Assembly: GCA_027579435.1 (NCBI GenBank)
Contig: JANBPK010001473.1
Coordinates: 121,849-185,848, forward strand
Source of the DNA: Candolleomyces eurysporus
Taxonomy: Eukaryota; Basidiomycota; Agaricomycetes; Agaricales; Psathyrellaceae
DNA length: 64,000 nucleotides
Reading direction: 5' to 3'
In this document: in pieces, positions 44,688 to 55,587 of the stretch
Layout: every line of letters begins with the position of its first letter
Numbering within the stretch: position 1 is the first letter of the stretch
Position numbers and translations under genes: made by a program
The notes under the pieces: model-generated
What the model saw: only the letters and a program-made list of their open reading frames with translations
Database searches by the model: none
Told to the model about the DNA's origin: nothing

Positions 44688-46123
44688 TTCTGTTGCGATA
44701 TCTTCCAAATATATTTCGACATCTCCATTCAGTGTGTCATCAGGGACCTTGTCCGGATTCGGTTCATCTCCGAGTATCACCAACGGTTGTTTTTCCAAGA
44801 CTTGCTGTAAAGCCTGTGAACAATGATAAGGACGAAAGAAGAATCATGGAAAGCATTAGACGCCTTGGAAACTTTTTTTTTTCTGGCTGAACGTCGCCCG
44901 CAGCTGTCTTCGAGAGAGTAAACAAGATATTGAATGCATCGTGTCACCCAACTAGCGGCGCCAAGACCTTGCGCGTTGATTAGCTCGCTCGGTCGAGAAT
45001 ATTTCCGGGCGGGTACGGGCCTCTACAAATTCTCAAGGACTCCGTAATGCTTGGGTATCTTGACAACAAATTTGAACCCTTTCAATACGTACCTCCCTGA
45101 ACATTCGCTTCAGCGGAGCGCCCTGCATTCACCGTTGCTTGAGCCTCGAGGGCGGGAGTCTTCATTCTCATTGATCGATCGAATGGGGACTGTTCCGAAG
45201 ATCACTCCTTTTCCAGAACCATAATGCATAAGAATTGCTTGGCTTCCTTGAGGCTTGTATAGCCGGCCCACAGCGCCTCAGACACCAGGGTTCAACAGCT
45301 TTCAATGGTCTGGCTTCAGCTGTGTCAGGACATTGAGTCCGTTTGCCCGAAGTTACGACACTCTCTCAACACTGAGTCTCTGGACTGTGGGTTCGCCGAG
45401 TCGCTTGAAAACCCTTAGCGTCTTGTGTCGTAGCAAAAACATAAGCTCCCAGACACACACGTCAATGGATTTTTCGAGTCCGCTTGTCCGGTGGAATAGG
45501 GTAGAATACAGGAAGAAAACCTCGAGATGAGTTGACAATCCGGCAGTGCGGGCTCGGTGCGGACCTCTGGGAAAATCGGGGAGCTATAAGTTCTGGACCT
45601 GATGAACTTGCATTTGACACCCGCCATAATAAGAATAAAAGGCTGGGGACAGTGAGAATGAGGCCGCAGGACTTCATATTGAACGAATGGCCAGATTGAG
45701 AACTTCCATCTCCATTCGACAGATAGAGTACCTATCCGAAGCGTCAGTACAAAGCTGCAATGCAATCGACGAGTTCAGAGGCACATACCTCTTTGACAAT
45801 AGCGGGATATCTAGACAAGGAGAGGCGGCAAGGATGAATGATCCGTTCGGGAAGCAGTGAACGCCGCAACGGAGCTGTGGCCTAGAGACTGAACAAATCT
45901 CTCAATGCCTCGTCATATTGCCTTCCTAAAGGCCGCTGGGTGAATTGGCAGGTGCACTCTCGCCATGCTATAGGACCAAAGCGAGATGGTGTTGGAAAAT
46001 GAGGATTACATTGCTCCAGATCGCGGAGATGATAGATGACAGGTATAAAGTAGGGTTCCAAGGGTTTGTGGAAAGGCGGGTGTTTGGGTATCAATAAGGC
46101 CGCCCGCGGTGCGCTTCAGCGTG
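44688..46123. other. Mostly non-coding interval
   Basis: Apart from the small secreted candidate at 45462-45677, I see no gene. Open frames on both strands lack splice partners or domains. Confidence 0.35.
45462..45677 (-). CDS. Possible small secreted protein
   Basis: A 71-codon frame opens with MKSCGLILTVPSLLFLLWRV SNAS, a convincing signal peptide with a cleavage-like SNA-S end, followed by about 48 polar residues rich in Pro, Arg and Ser. I recognise no domain. It lies next to another small secreted candidate. Short length makes chance a real possibility; an intron could extend it. Confidence 0.25.
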   Translation of the reverse strand: MKSCGLILTVPSLLFLLWRVSNASSSGPELIAPRFSQRSAPSPHCRIVNSSRGFLPVFYPIPPDKRTRKIH

Positions 46124-46370
46124 CTAGAACCTAGAGCACCACATCTGTGAGGTGCAACGGCCTTTATCACGCCCTGGTACTCTCTATAGATCAGGTTCGA
46201 CCCAACTCATTAACGTCAATGTGGCTGAATGATGAGAGAATGCGTACCCCTCGGGAGAAACAACATGTGAGCCCAAGTTCACAATCGCTGGTTGAGTCGC
46301 ATTGGGCGAATGCTGCTGCTAGAGATGCATATGCAAGCAGCAGAGGGACTGCGAGGCGTAGAGGTTGCAT
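46124..46370 (-). CDS. Small secreted cysteine-rich protein with C-C-CC-C-C spacing
   Basis: Exon 1 starts at ATG 46370 and codes a signal peptide (MQPLRLAVPLLLAYASLAAA) then QCDSTSDCELGLTCCFSRG. A GTACGC donor and a TATAG acceptor (64-nt intron near 46182-46245) join a short second exon ending KGRCTSQMWCSRF at TAG 46124-46126. The mature peptide is about 38 residues with six cysteines spaced C-x5-C-x5-CC-x13-C-x5-C. That order is the one of inhibitor cystine-knot folds in general, so three disulfides are expected. Function is unknown: defence peptide, protease inhibitor or interaction factor are all open. The second-exon junction could shift by two bases, which would matter for the frame. 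Confidence 0.55.
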
Positions 46371-46904
46371 CAGTTCGTTGGTAGTAGAGGCTAAGCCAGG
46401 TGCATCGCATCTGATCCTCACACTTGGTATGTTTGCACTTGCTTGATAATGACCTTGTGCGGCATTGGGTCGGCGAAGCTCCTTCACCCCAACCACCATC
46501 ATGGCCGTCCTTTTGAATCTCAATGCCAACGCCGATAACAGGGCTCTCTTCTGAAATATAACATGCCGAAAACCCTGCGCTGCGCTAGATCATGGCCGTC
46601 ACCACTCGAGACGGCATACGAATGCTTGCGCATCACGACGTTATTTATGATGCTACCAACTTGTGCTGTGGGGCCTCCAATGCGTATTTTTGACTAAGGT
46701 AGACTACACCACTTAGAGGTCATCTGTTGGCAAGGGACATGCACTGTGCAGTGGATCCTTCTCCATTTCTCGCCTCGTCTCCTCTCCCTCTTCATGACGT
46801 CATCCAATGTTTAACGAGGTTGAAAAATGGCCTTGGACTAGCTTGAACGAACCCCATTCTCCGAGCATAATTCCCTCATTTCCTTTTCGCGACCGCCAAT
46901 TGAA
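46371..46904. other. Divergent intergenic region
   Basis: Between the cysteine-rich gene (minus) and the DUF2156 gene (plus). I see no gene. Confidence 0.4.
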
Positions 46905-48327
46905 ATGCCTACCTCTACCAACGACAATTTCGACAAGTCGACGATTGCTGATCTCGTCGCAAAGTACGGATCGTCCAGCACCACTGCTTGGCTTGAGCTC
47001 GAGCGGTACAAGATATGGAGGCCGTCAGTCGAAATCCCAGAATCTGAGTTCTTGCCTGTCCAGGGTTACATGACCAGGAGTACGTGGTCTCCTACCCTCA
47101 GACTGGCTCCCGACAGCTGATTTTTCGATCTTCACCTCGCTGTGTTAATACTTAGATGACTGGCTTTTCGCATGGGGCAATCCTCTGGTTTCTTCCCCTG
47201 CCGCTCTTGGCCCCACTGCCCGAGCGTTTATCCAATTCGCCGAGGAGCAGGGCTTGCACCCCGTATGGGCATGCGCAGACAGTGACCTAGAAGAAGTCCT
47301 TGGTAGCGATGACTTTGGCTGGAGCACCGTTTCTTGCATTTACGAGGATTACGTCGACCCTGCCCATGTCATTGAACTGACGTCACCGGAAGCAAAGGGA
47401 CAGGAAGGTGTTCACGTAGTGAAGGACCTCAAGAAGAATCTTATGCGGGCAGAGAAGTACGACGTTCATGTCGACGAAGTGAAGACGGGGGAGTGGAAGG
47501 ATGAAGAGAGAAAGTCCGTTGAAGATGGAATTACGGCTTGGAAAGCTGGTCGCAGTGGAATTCAAATTGCATCTACCACACTTCAACCATGGTTAGATGA
47601 AAAGCATCGGAGATATTGGGTCGCCAGAAAAGATGGCAAGGTAAGCATTATACGAGACTTCCCTGCGATTTCATACTCACCAGATTCTCAGATCGTTGGT
47701 ATTTTGATCCTCACACCGGTGAAATCGAATACCTGGCAAATCAAGAACGCGGTCTCTTTCCCTGACGCTCCGAAGGGCACCTCTGAAGCTCTGATCTTCA
47801 CCGCTCTCGAGGACCTTCACGGTGAGGAGAATACCGGCGGGGCTCCGACTCATCTGCCAACTCATATTACCAACGGAGGCCAAATCCCTTCCCTACCCAC
47901 AAGCCCCGTATCTTCCACCGCAGAAGTCAGCTCGTTGAATGTGGAGCCCCCATCCTCCAACTCCGCCTCTCGTGCCATCTCCCCAGTCAGCAACTCTGGG
48001 CTATCTGGAATTCCAACTCCCAAACGTTCTTCGCCTCCTCGTGGTCCCGGTGACAGCCAATCAGCTCTGGAAGACGAGAACCGCGTTGTCCTAACGTTCG
48101 GTATCAGTGCTGCCCCTGGCATCGAACCCAAGCATAATCTCGGCGGCTGGAAGGTGAAGGCTTTAAGCAAGACTTATTCGAAGATCGCTTCGTCGGCGAA
48201 ACTGATCAACCGTGGCGAGTTCAGGAAGAAGTTTGACTCTGCCCATGAACCGATGTATGTTTGCTACCCACCGGACGGGTTTGGGTTGGATGGGGTCAAT
48301 ACTTTGTTCAAGCTTTTGAAGAAATAA
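46905..48327 (+). CDS. DUF2156 protein (LPG-synthase C-terminal fold; ergosteryl-amino acid synthase-like)
   Basis: Three exons (46905-47079, 47156-47640, 47692-48327) give 431 residues; the 51-nt second intron is in frame. The protein has the two-lobed GNAT-like layout of the lysylphosphatidylglycerol-synthase C-terminal domain: WLELERYKIWRPS, NDWLFAWGNPLVS, FIQFAEEQGLHPVWACADSD, later RYWVARKDGKIVGILILTPV, QIKNAVSFPDAPKGTSEALI, and NRGEFRKKFDSAHEPMYVCY PDGFGLDGVN. A Ser/Pro-rich loop of about 60 residues interrupts the second lobe. In fungi, DUF2156 domains move amino acids from aminoacyl-tRNA onto ergosterol, as an AspRS fusion (ErdS) or as stand-alone glycine-type enzymes (ErgS). This one has no tRNA-synthetase domain, so it resembles the stand-alone class. 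There is no signal peptide or membrane segment. The amino acid used cannot be read from sequence. Confidence 0.72.
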
Positions 48328-49051
48328 ACGACTTTGAGAGACCTTTGCATATCTTCTAGCACCAAAGTGACGCTTCATTTCTAATACTTAGTAGTACCTC
48401 ATAATATGTAATTCAATACCTGTACATTGTAGATAACGAGAGGCTTAAGGTCTCGGCGTCTCAAGCCATGATTCAATACACGATGATGGAGCGAGCTATC
48501 GGGACTGGTGTGAATTGCGGCTGTCATGTTTTTCCCGCCTTCATCAATTTCTCTATGTCGCCGCGCCAACCATATGTACGCGCTGTCGTCTCCAACCTCC
48601 ATCTACCTAACCGTGCCCTGCTTGCTTGGCTTATTCAACAGGGCAACCTCGAGTACCTCATAAGTTCCGACGATGCTGATGCCGTGCCCGAAGAAGTACA
48701 GGTGCAGTCTGCCGACCGCGCGCTACAAAATTGATGGTCGTCCTTCAGCACGCCTACATTATCATATGGTTGTCGCTGAACGTTCTTCCCATGCCCTGGG
48801 AGTCCGGTGAACGTTGCAACGGTTGCATACGGTCCCATATGCCCTTGTAATCAAGGGATTCGTTTATGGATAAGACTGGGTCAGCAGTTCATAACAGGTA
48901 TATTCTTTTTTTNCCATTCTACCTTCGGGGAAGGTGCCTTTTTGCCAGTAAGCCCACTATTTATATAGCCCCTCGTCAGAATATCTTACTCGGCACCCTC
49001 CCCGACCTTGTCACTCTTTTGAAAGGTTTCATTCCTTCAGCCTATTTTGCA
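48328..49051. other. Intergenic with App1 gene promoter
   Basis: The plus frame 48468-48734 is not supported. TATATA at 48962-48967 lies about 85 bp upstream of the next ATG and may be its TATA box. One ambiguous base is at 48913. Confidence 0.4.
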
Positions 49052-50326
49052 ATGCGGTCAACTACACTCCTTTCGGTATTGGCACTGAGTGCCACCCAGG
49101 CCATTGCGCGTCCTGCTTATTACCAAACCCCAGACGAGAGAGGTTTACTCGACTCTCCAGGCGTTCTCGATGACGTGCTCCTTTTCGATGCTCCCGCCTT
49201 CCCCGATCCCAACAACTCCGGCAATACAATTGCCAATTTCCAAACCTACGTTTCCCTCCGTCAAATTGATTTGGGTGTCGCCACAGCTGCTATTACCGAG
49301 CTTCTCTCCAAGGCTGGAATCCAAGTCGGAAACCAGCTCAACACCGTGCAGGAGCGCATCAAGCTCTTCGGATCCATCGGTCTTCCAGGAAAGAACGTCG
49401 AGGTCGTTGTGCCAGGATGCTCGACTTCCGCGAAGCTTCCTTCTACCTCTGTCAAAGACCTTGGGCTCGCGAGCGGGTCTGTTTCACTTGGGAACTGCAT
49501 CACTGCCCAAGAGCTGGTGGCCACCGTTGTTCCAGGCGTCTTGGACGACAGGAAGTTCAGCGCCTCCGTGTTCCCTTCTCCTAACTCTGGTTTCGGTATT
49601 ATTTCCGGTCAGTTATTACACACACCATCCCATTGCATACGGTTGCTGATTTTTTATGGTCAACAGATATCGATGATACTATCAAGGTTTCCAACGTTCT
49701 TGATACAGCTTCCCTCCTCAGGAGCACGTTCTTGGACGAGCCGAAGGCCGTTTCCGGAATGCCGCAGCTCTACTCCTCTCTTCGGACGTCGCTCCAGAAC
49801 CCTCAATTCATCTACCTCACCGGCTCCCCATATCAATTCTACCCCTTCCTCAACAATTTCATTGATTCGACCTACCCCAAGGGTCCCATCTTCACTCAGA
49901 ATTTGACGATTCTGAATATCCCTGCGGCTATTGAGTTCATTTCCGGATCCAATGGTGGAACTTTCACCCACAAGACAAACACGATTGACCGCCTGCAAAC
50001 CATGTATCCTCAAAAGAAGTGGCTCGCTATCGGTGACTCTACTCAGAAGGATCCGGAGGTTTATGCTAGCGCGTACGTTTGATCTTCGCCGTATCCTACG
50101 TGCTTGAATAGACCGATAACTGACCACCGTGCGTGACTTCTCCAGATTCAAGAAATTCCCGGGCTTCATTTCGTGCATCTGGATCCGTCGCGTCGATAAC
50201 GCCGACAACACTGAAAAACGATTCAACACGGCGTTCGCAGATGTCCCCAAGGACAAATGGAGGGTTTTTACCGATTCTGACATTCCTTCATTGGCGAGCA
50301 TAGGCGTAGCTGGTGGCAAATGCTAG
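49052..50326 (+). CDS. Secreted App1/DUF2183-type phosphatidate phosphatase-like protein
   Basis: Three exons (49052-49607, 49667-50072, 50146-50326) encode 380 residues. Residues 1-20 are a signal peptide (MRSTTLLSVLALSATQAIA). The first intron ends just before the catalytic HAD motif: SDIDDTIKVSNV (DxDxT). Later HAD-type motifs are FIYLTGSPYQFYPFL and KKWLAIGDSTQKDPEVYA, then CIWIRRVDN. This is the App1 catalytic domain (DUF2183). Yeast App1 is a cytosolic/endocytic Mg-dependent phosphatidate phosphatase; a signal peptide with no membrane segment makes this member secreted or vacuolar, so its natural substrate may differ. It sits between the DUF2156 and D-lactate dehydrogenase genes, all on the same strand. 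Confidence 0.85.
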
Positions 50327-50745
50327 AGCTGTGTAGATGATTGTATACCCCTTTGAACAGGCGCCGTCATTTTTTCTTTGATGATGTTCGTTCTGACAGT
50401 CTGAATCCTATCTTTGTGGCAATCTGATTTCTCCGTGCTCCTCGTTTGCGCAATCTGAATCCGGCCGCTCTAGCCTCTCGTGTCATTGAAACCGTCCAGC
50501 CTCGTCCAGCAGAGGTTGTCCTTGGTTGCCAGATTCGTGTTCATTTTCTCTCATGGCTTTGCCTCACTTCCGGTGTGGCTGTATGGAACATCATGCATCA
50601 TGTCTTGGCGACCAACCTCGACTTCGCCCTTTCATCATTACCAATTACAGATTTATGGTATATTAGCTGCGCCTGCTCGTACACTACAGCGTTCACTCCC
50701 CCCCCAGCGCCGCCGTCCACTCTCACTTGATAGATACCGCCGACC
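50327..50745. other. Intergenic
   Basis: Short tandem-gene spacer with promoter of the next gene. I see no gene. Confidence 0.45.
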
Positions 50746-52050
50746 ATGAAAGTAGCTGTCTTCGGAACGCGGAAGGTTAGTGGACTCTATTCCGTTGCCG
50801 TTATCATACTCAGGCTGACATTGCTCCGCTCTCCGCTCGGAATTGCGGCGATTGCAACCGTTATTCGTGAATAGTACGACCAGGACTCGTTGAAGGCCGC
50901 CAATCGCGATGGATTCGTGCAATTCACGTTCATCGAAGCCCTCCTCGATCAACGAACGGCGATCCTAGCAGCCGACCACGAAGGGATCTGCATCTTCGTC
51001 AACGATATCTGCAACGCTGCAGTGATAGAGCAGCTAAGCGCCTTGGGCGTGGTGCGTCGACAGATATCCTTCCTACCCTGCCGCGATAACTCATAACACG
51101 CTCTGGCATGCAGCGCTTCATCGCCCTACGATGTGCGGGGTTCAACAACGTCGACCTGGAGGCAGCAGCCAAGCTCGACATCCTCGTAGCGCGAGTGCCC
51201 GCCTACTCCCCCGAGGCCGTCGCCGAATTCACGGTGGGGATGATGATGACCGTCGTGCGCAAGTACCACAAGGCCTACAACCGCGTCCGCGAGGGCAACT
51301 TCCTCCTCGACGGCTTGCTCGGGTTCAACCTGCACGGCAAGACCATCGGGATCATCGGGACAGGCAAGATCGGGCTGCTGACGGGACGGATACTCGCTAA
51401 AGGCTTCAACTCGAACGTCATCGCGTACGATCCGTACCCGTCGCCGCTCGCGGAGGAGTATGGGCTTAAGTATGTCAGTGACCTTGACGAGCTGTTGAAG
51501 AAGTCGGATGTTATCAGCTTGCATTGTCCGCTTATGGACAGCACCAAGTATATCATCAATGACGATTCGATAGCGAAGATGAAGAAGGGGGTTGTGCTGA
51601 TCAACACTTCTCGTGGAGGGCTGATTGACACTTATGCGCTCATTCGGTGGGTCTTCTGCTAGCTCGGGCCCGAGATTGGCGTCGCTGTTCCGTGACCTGA
51701 GACTGATTCCTGTCATTTTCGTAGAGCGTTGAAGACAGGCCACGTACTGGCAGTAGGCCTGGACGTCTATGAAAGGGAATCCTCCTATTTCTTCGCAGAC
51801 TCCAGCGCCAAGGTCATCGCCGACGACACCTTTGCTCGGTTGCTCTCGTTCTACAACGTGTTCATGACGTGGGTGGCAGAATCATATCCTCATTCCTATG
51901 TCATCGATGAAGCTAACCTACTCCTCTCCTAGCGGTCACCAAGCGTTCCTGACGGAAGAGGCACTAACCAATATCGCAGACACGACGCTGAAGAATCTCC
52001 ACGACATGAAGGAAACAGGCACTTGCGCGTGCCTCGTGAAGGCCTCCTGA
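50746..52050 (+). CDS. D-lactate dehydrogenase / D-2-hydroxyacid dehydrogenase
   Basis: Five exons (50746-50775, 50875-51051, 51114-51646, 51725-51868, 51933-52050) give 333 residues, the normal family length. MKVAVFGTRKYDQDSL begins the catalytic lobe; RFIALRCAGFNNVD carries the substrate-loop region; GKTIGIIGTGKIG is the NAD-binding GxGxxG; VLINTSRGGLIDT holds the catalytic Arg region; ALKTGHVLAVGLDVYERE the Glu; TGHQAFLTEEAL the catalytic His. It matches LdhA-type enzymes that reduce pyruvate or other 2-ketoacids with NADH in the cytosol. Exon 1 is only 10 codons. Bases 51130-51400 are strongly GC-rich compared with the 3' half. Confidence 0.92.
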
Positions 52051-52624
52051 AATATAAACTCCCAGTCCAATGCATTAGAATTTCGTCGATTGAAGACAGA
52101 CTCTCCCTTCATTTCAATACAAAGATAATGATAAAAAAAATCCAATATAGAAGTCAACAGTGATGAATGGATGTATGGAGGATAGAGGAGGATGAGGAGC
52201 TCGAGGACGAGGGAGGAAGATAAAGCTAAGCATTAGGTGTCGTCGTAGCATGAACGTCTTGGAAATAGACGGTATCTATAATAGAGGTGCATCGTCGAAC
52301 GTTCGATGCAGGGCGTACATTATTGGTCAACAGAAAAGGTCGTCGGGCGTAAGGAGCTCGTTCGCGCGCTTTCTAATATTCGTGGGTGCTGACAGGTAAT
52401 GGGGTCGTTAATAGATGGTAAGGAGGGACAAGTCTACCAGGAGGCAATGTGCGTGACTGTCCAAGGCAAGTCCCAGCTGGTGACGGTGGAATATCCAGGG
52501 CAGGATGGTAGGGAGCAAGTACTAATAGACAACAACACGGGAGATGAAGCAAAGGCCAGGTCGAACGATAGCGCTCAATGACAGCAGAGAGATGGTCAGA
52601 AAATAGCGACAATCTGATATTCCC
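52051..52624. other. Intergenic between convergent genes
   Basis: The shared 3' flank of the D-lactate dehydrogenase and LCB2 genes. I see no gene. Confidence 0.5.
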
Positions 52625-54858
52625 CTACTTCATCATCGCCGCCAGTTCCACCGCCCTCGACGAAATCTCGTCAATCGTCCACCGCTCGCTTCTAGGAATC
52701 CCATGCTTCAAATCCAACACATCCCCAACCTCGTCGCAAGCCTGAAGAATCGTATCGATGTCCTCCTTCGTATGCGCGGCACTGACACAGAATCGCACCC
52801 TACTGGTGACGAGAGGTGTGGCAGGGTAAGCAACGACGACAACAATAATGGGCGTCTGCCTGTTCTTCATCATCCGATGGAACATGTTCATCTTTCCAGG
52901 GTTGAATAGGAGAAGGGGTACGATGGGTGATGCGGGGTGACCGTAAGTGATGAAACCGAGCTTAATCAAACCGTTATGGAGATAGCGGGAGTTGAAGGCC
53001 AGACGACGGAGGCGCGTTGAACCTTCAGTGCCCAAGGAAAGCTCTTGGGGAAGTGCCAACCATGAAGGCAATGCGGAATGGGGTGCGGGTCCAGGATGGT
53101 GATATTCTTCTTCGACAGGGGGAGGAGCGTGGGTGAGGCGGAGACCACCAGAACTAGCAGGGGGTTGAGGTGCCTTGACGCCCATTATACTGGCCATGCT
53201 GGCAACGACTTGGGTAAGAACAGGGGGTGTCATGGCTTCGGCGTAGGGTCCAGAATGACCGTGGACACGAAGCCGATCAATGAGGGTCTTGCTCCCAGCG
53301 ATGTAACCACCTGCAGCGCCGAAAGATTTGGTGAAAGTTCCCATCAAAACGTCGATTTTCCTAGGGTTGATGCCAAAGTAATCTGCAACACCGCGACCGT
53401 GAGGTCCCATTGCACCGACCGAGTGAGCCTCGTCTACAAAGAGATAGAACTGTACGATGTGAACAATGAGCGAAGAAGTCGGAAAATTTTAACGAGTTAC
53501 GTACTTTGTATTTCTTCTTGAGCTCAATGATGGCAGGCAGGTTGACCAGGGTACCCTCCATACTGTAAAGGCCTTCTACGATCACGAGAATTTTCTTCCA
53601 TGGTCGGTGTGTCTTTGGCTGGCCTTGGCTGATGACTTCTCGGAGTAGCGATTCGAGGGCCTTCATATCGTTATGCTTGAACATGCGTACGCTGGCACCA
53701 CTGATGCGGACTCCGAAACGGATAGAGGCGTGATTCAGTTCGTCGGAGATGACAAGGCACCCCTTGCCCACGAGGGCTGGAATGAAGGTCGAATTTGTTG
53801 CGAAACCCATCGAGCTGATAAGAGCGTCTTCCATGCCCACAAACTTGGCAACTAGGGCCTCGCTGATTGTGTGCAGATCGCTAGAGCCGCCCTCCAACCG
53901 CGAACCGCAGGTCGAGACACCATATCGTTTGATGCTCTCCTCCACTGCGTCAGCGCAACCTCCTCGGGCTTGAGCAAATCCGAGGTAGTTGTAAGACGAA
54001 ATGTTTAACGCGCGGGTCCGAGTTCCAGTGAAGAGCTGGGTGTGGTTGTAATCTGGCGAAATGCGGTCCAGCAGAACGATGGTCCTTCCAGCGACGCCAG
54101 TGACGGGTTGAGAGAAACACTCGTCCATTCGAGTCTTCAGCCGTCGGGTATAAAACGAGTCGAAATCCGAATTCAAAGGCGCGTATCCCTGTGAGAGATA
54201 TAGTCAGAAATTGAGTACACCGCCGCATAAAAATAAGAANCGCGTCAGAATACGACGCTTCGAGAACCCCGTCTCTGTGAGACCGAGGCTCTCTGGTGAA
54301 CGAGAGACAGGAGGGAGGACTCACGTCGCGGGGCATCAAATGGTGGTAGGACGAGGCACGGAAACGTTTTCCAAGGAAGTCGCGAATGTGGCCAAGGACA
54401 ATAAGAATAAGATAACTTATGTATGTGGAGAGAAGGATGTAGTAGGGAGGGTCTTGGTCGACGTGACCTGGCACTGGCTCTCCACGGGTGTGTTGGGACG
54501 TCATACGGTATTCTTCATTTGCACAGTGGCCAAACTCGGTGTGAACGGTGGTGAACACTTGCTCTGACGTTGGTGGTCTTGCTGGAAGGGCCAAGCCATC
54601 TCTGTTGTCGTCCTCCTCGTGTAAAACGGTATCCTCAGATGACGACGTGACGGATGAGGAAATGGACAGGGCAGGTGTCGATGTTGGGGACCCGTTCATT
54701 TGCTCCCTTGCCCTCGCATCTGCCTGCGAGAGGGCTGAAAGATACGAAGCCGCCGACGCCATGGGAGATAACGACGTTGTCGACTTTTTCTTGAACATTG
54801 AGGGTGTTGAAGGTTTCGTGAGCGCCATGGGCGACGGTAGTGGGGAGCCTAACGGCAT
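52625..54858 (-). CDS. LCB2: Serine palmitoyltransferase subunit 2
   Basis: Three exons (54858-54325, 54188-53505, 53449-52625) give 680 residues. The N-terminal 110 residues are low-complexity, followed by a membrane segment (YYILLSTYISYLILIVLGHI) that anchors the enzyme in the ER. Catalytic features: NISSYNYLGFAQ, STCGSRLEGGSSDLHT, SDELNHASIRFGVR, the PLP-contacting LFVDEAHSVGAMGPHGRGV, and GTFTKSFGAAGGYI with the Schiff-base lysine. The C-terminal RVRFCVSAAHTKEDID is typical. Lcb2 with Lcb1 condenses serine and palmitoyl-CoA, the first step of sphingolipid synthesis. A Pro/His-rich insert of about 50 residues after VASMASIMG is unusual for Lcb2. The ambiguous base 54240 is in intron 1. A second possible start is at 54828. 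Confidence 0.95.
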
Positions 54859-55587
54859 GCTGGCAACGGGGGGAGTTAGCTCGCTGTCAGGGGCAACGTC
54901 GAGCGAGACCTGAGGGCCACGGGGGAGGAATGAACCAAAGGGTGGGCGCCGGTCGGTCTTTGGGGAGAAGGATAGTTCGCTTATATTTTCTCAGGCAAAA
55001 GGCCCGTCATTGGACTCCTGATTTATCCAACCCGTTTCACGTAAGCGCAGCTTGTTCCACCTCCTCGACCTTGTTGTATCTCAGCGATTAAAGACATGTC
55101 TTGCCCATCTCAAACCTACCAATCCAGGCTTCTATCGTCCTGAATTTCTTCATTAATTCTGGCAGCAGTGGGGGACGTGCTCCAAGCTTGTTGTCATCAC
55201 GTATTAGCGAGAATGTCGGTTTCTTGCCTGCATTTCCCGTTACGGCGAACACATCCGAACTATCCCAATGCTGACCTGGCAATGACCAATCCGCCCTTTA
55301 GATGTTCCTCGCGAAGCGTTAGCTCATGCCCAGGAGAACATATGACGGCCTACTATATCTTTGTGAGAAACCCCAGTGGGAAATTCGAAAGGAAATCCCA
55401 AGTCTGCCTCAATCATCATGTCTAACGAGGCTTTGGGGATTGGTTCGGGAGCGAGGAGACTTAACTTGACCGACTGCGGACTGCGAAGTGATGGGATCAG
55501 GACTTCTGCACATAGAACTAACAGCTTGCTTTACAGCGATGAATACCAACTGCGCGCGTTATAATTGCCAGCTTTCGAGGGCGATCC
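54859..55587. other. Divergent intergenic region
   Basis: Between the LCB2 start and the F-box gene. Open frames are short and unsupported. Confidence 0.4.
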
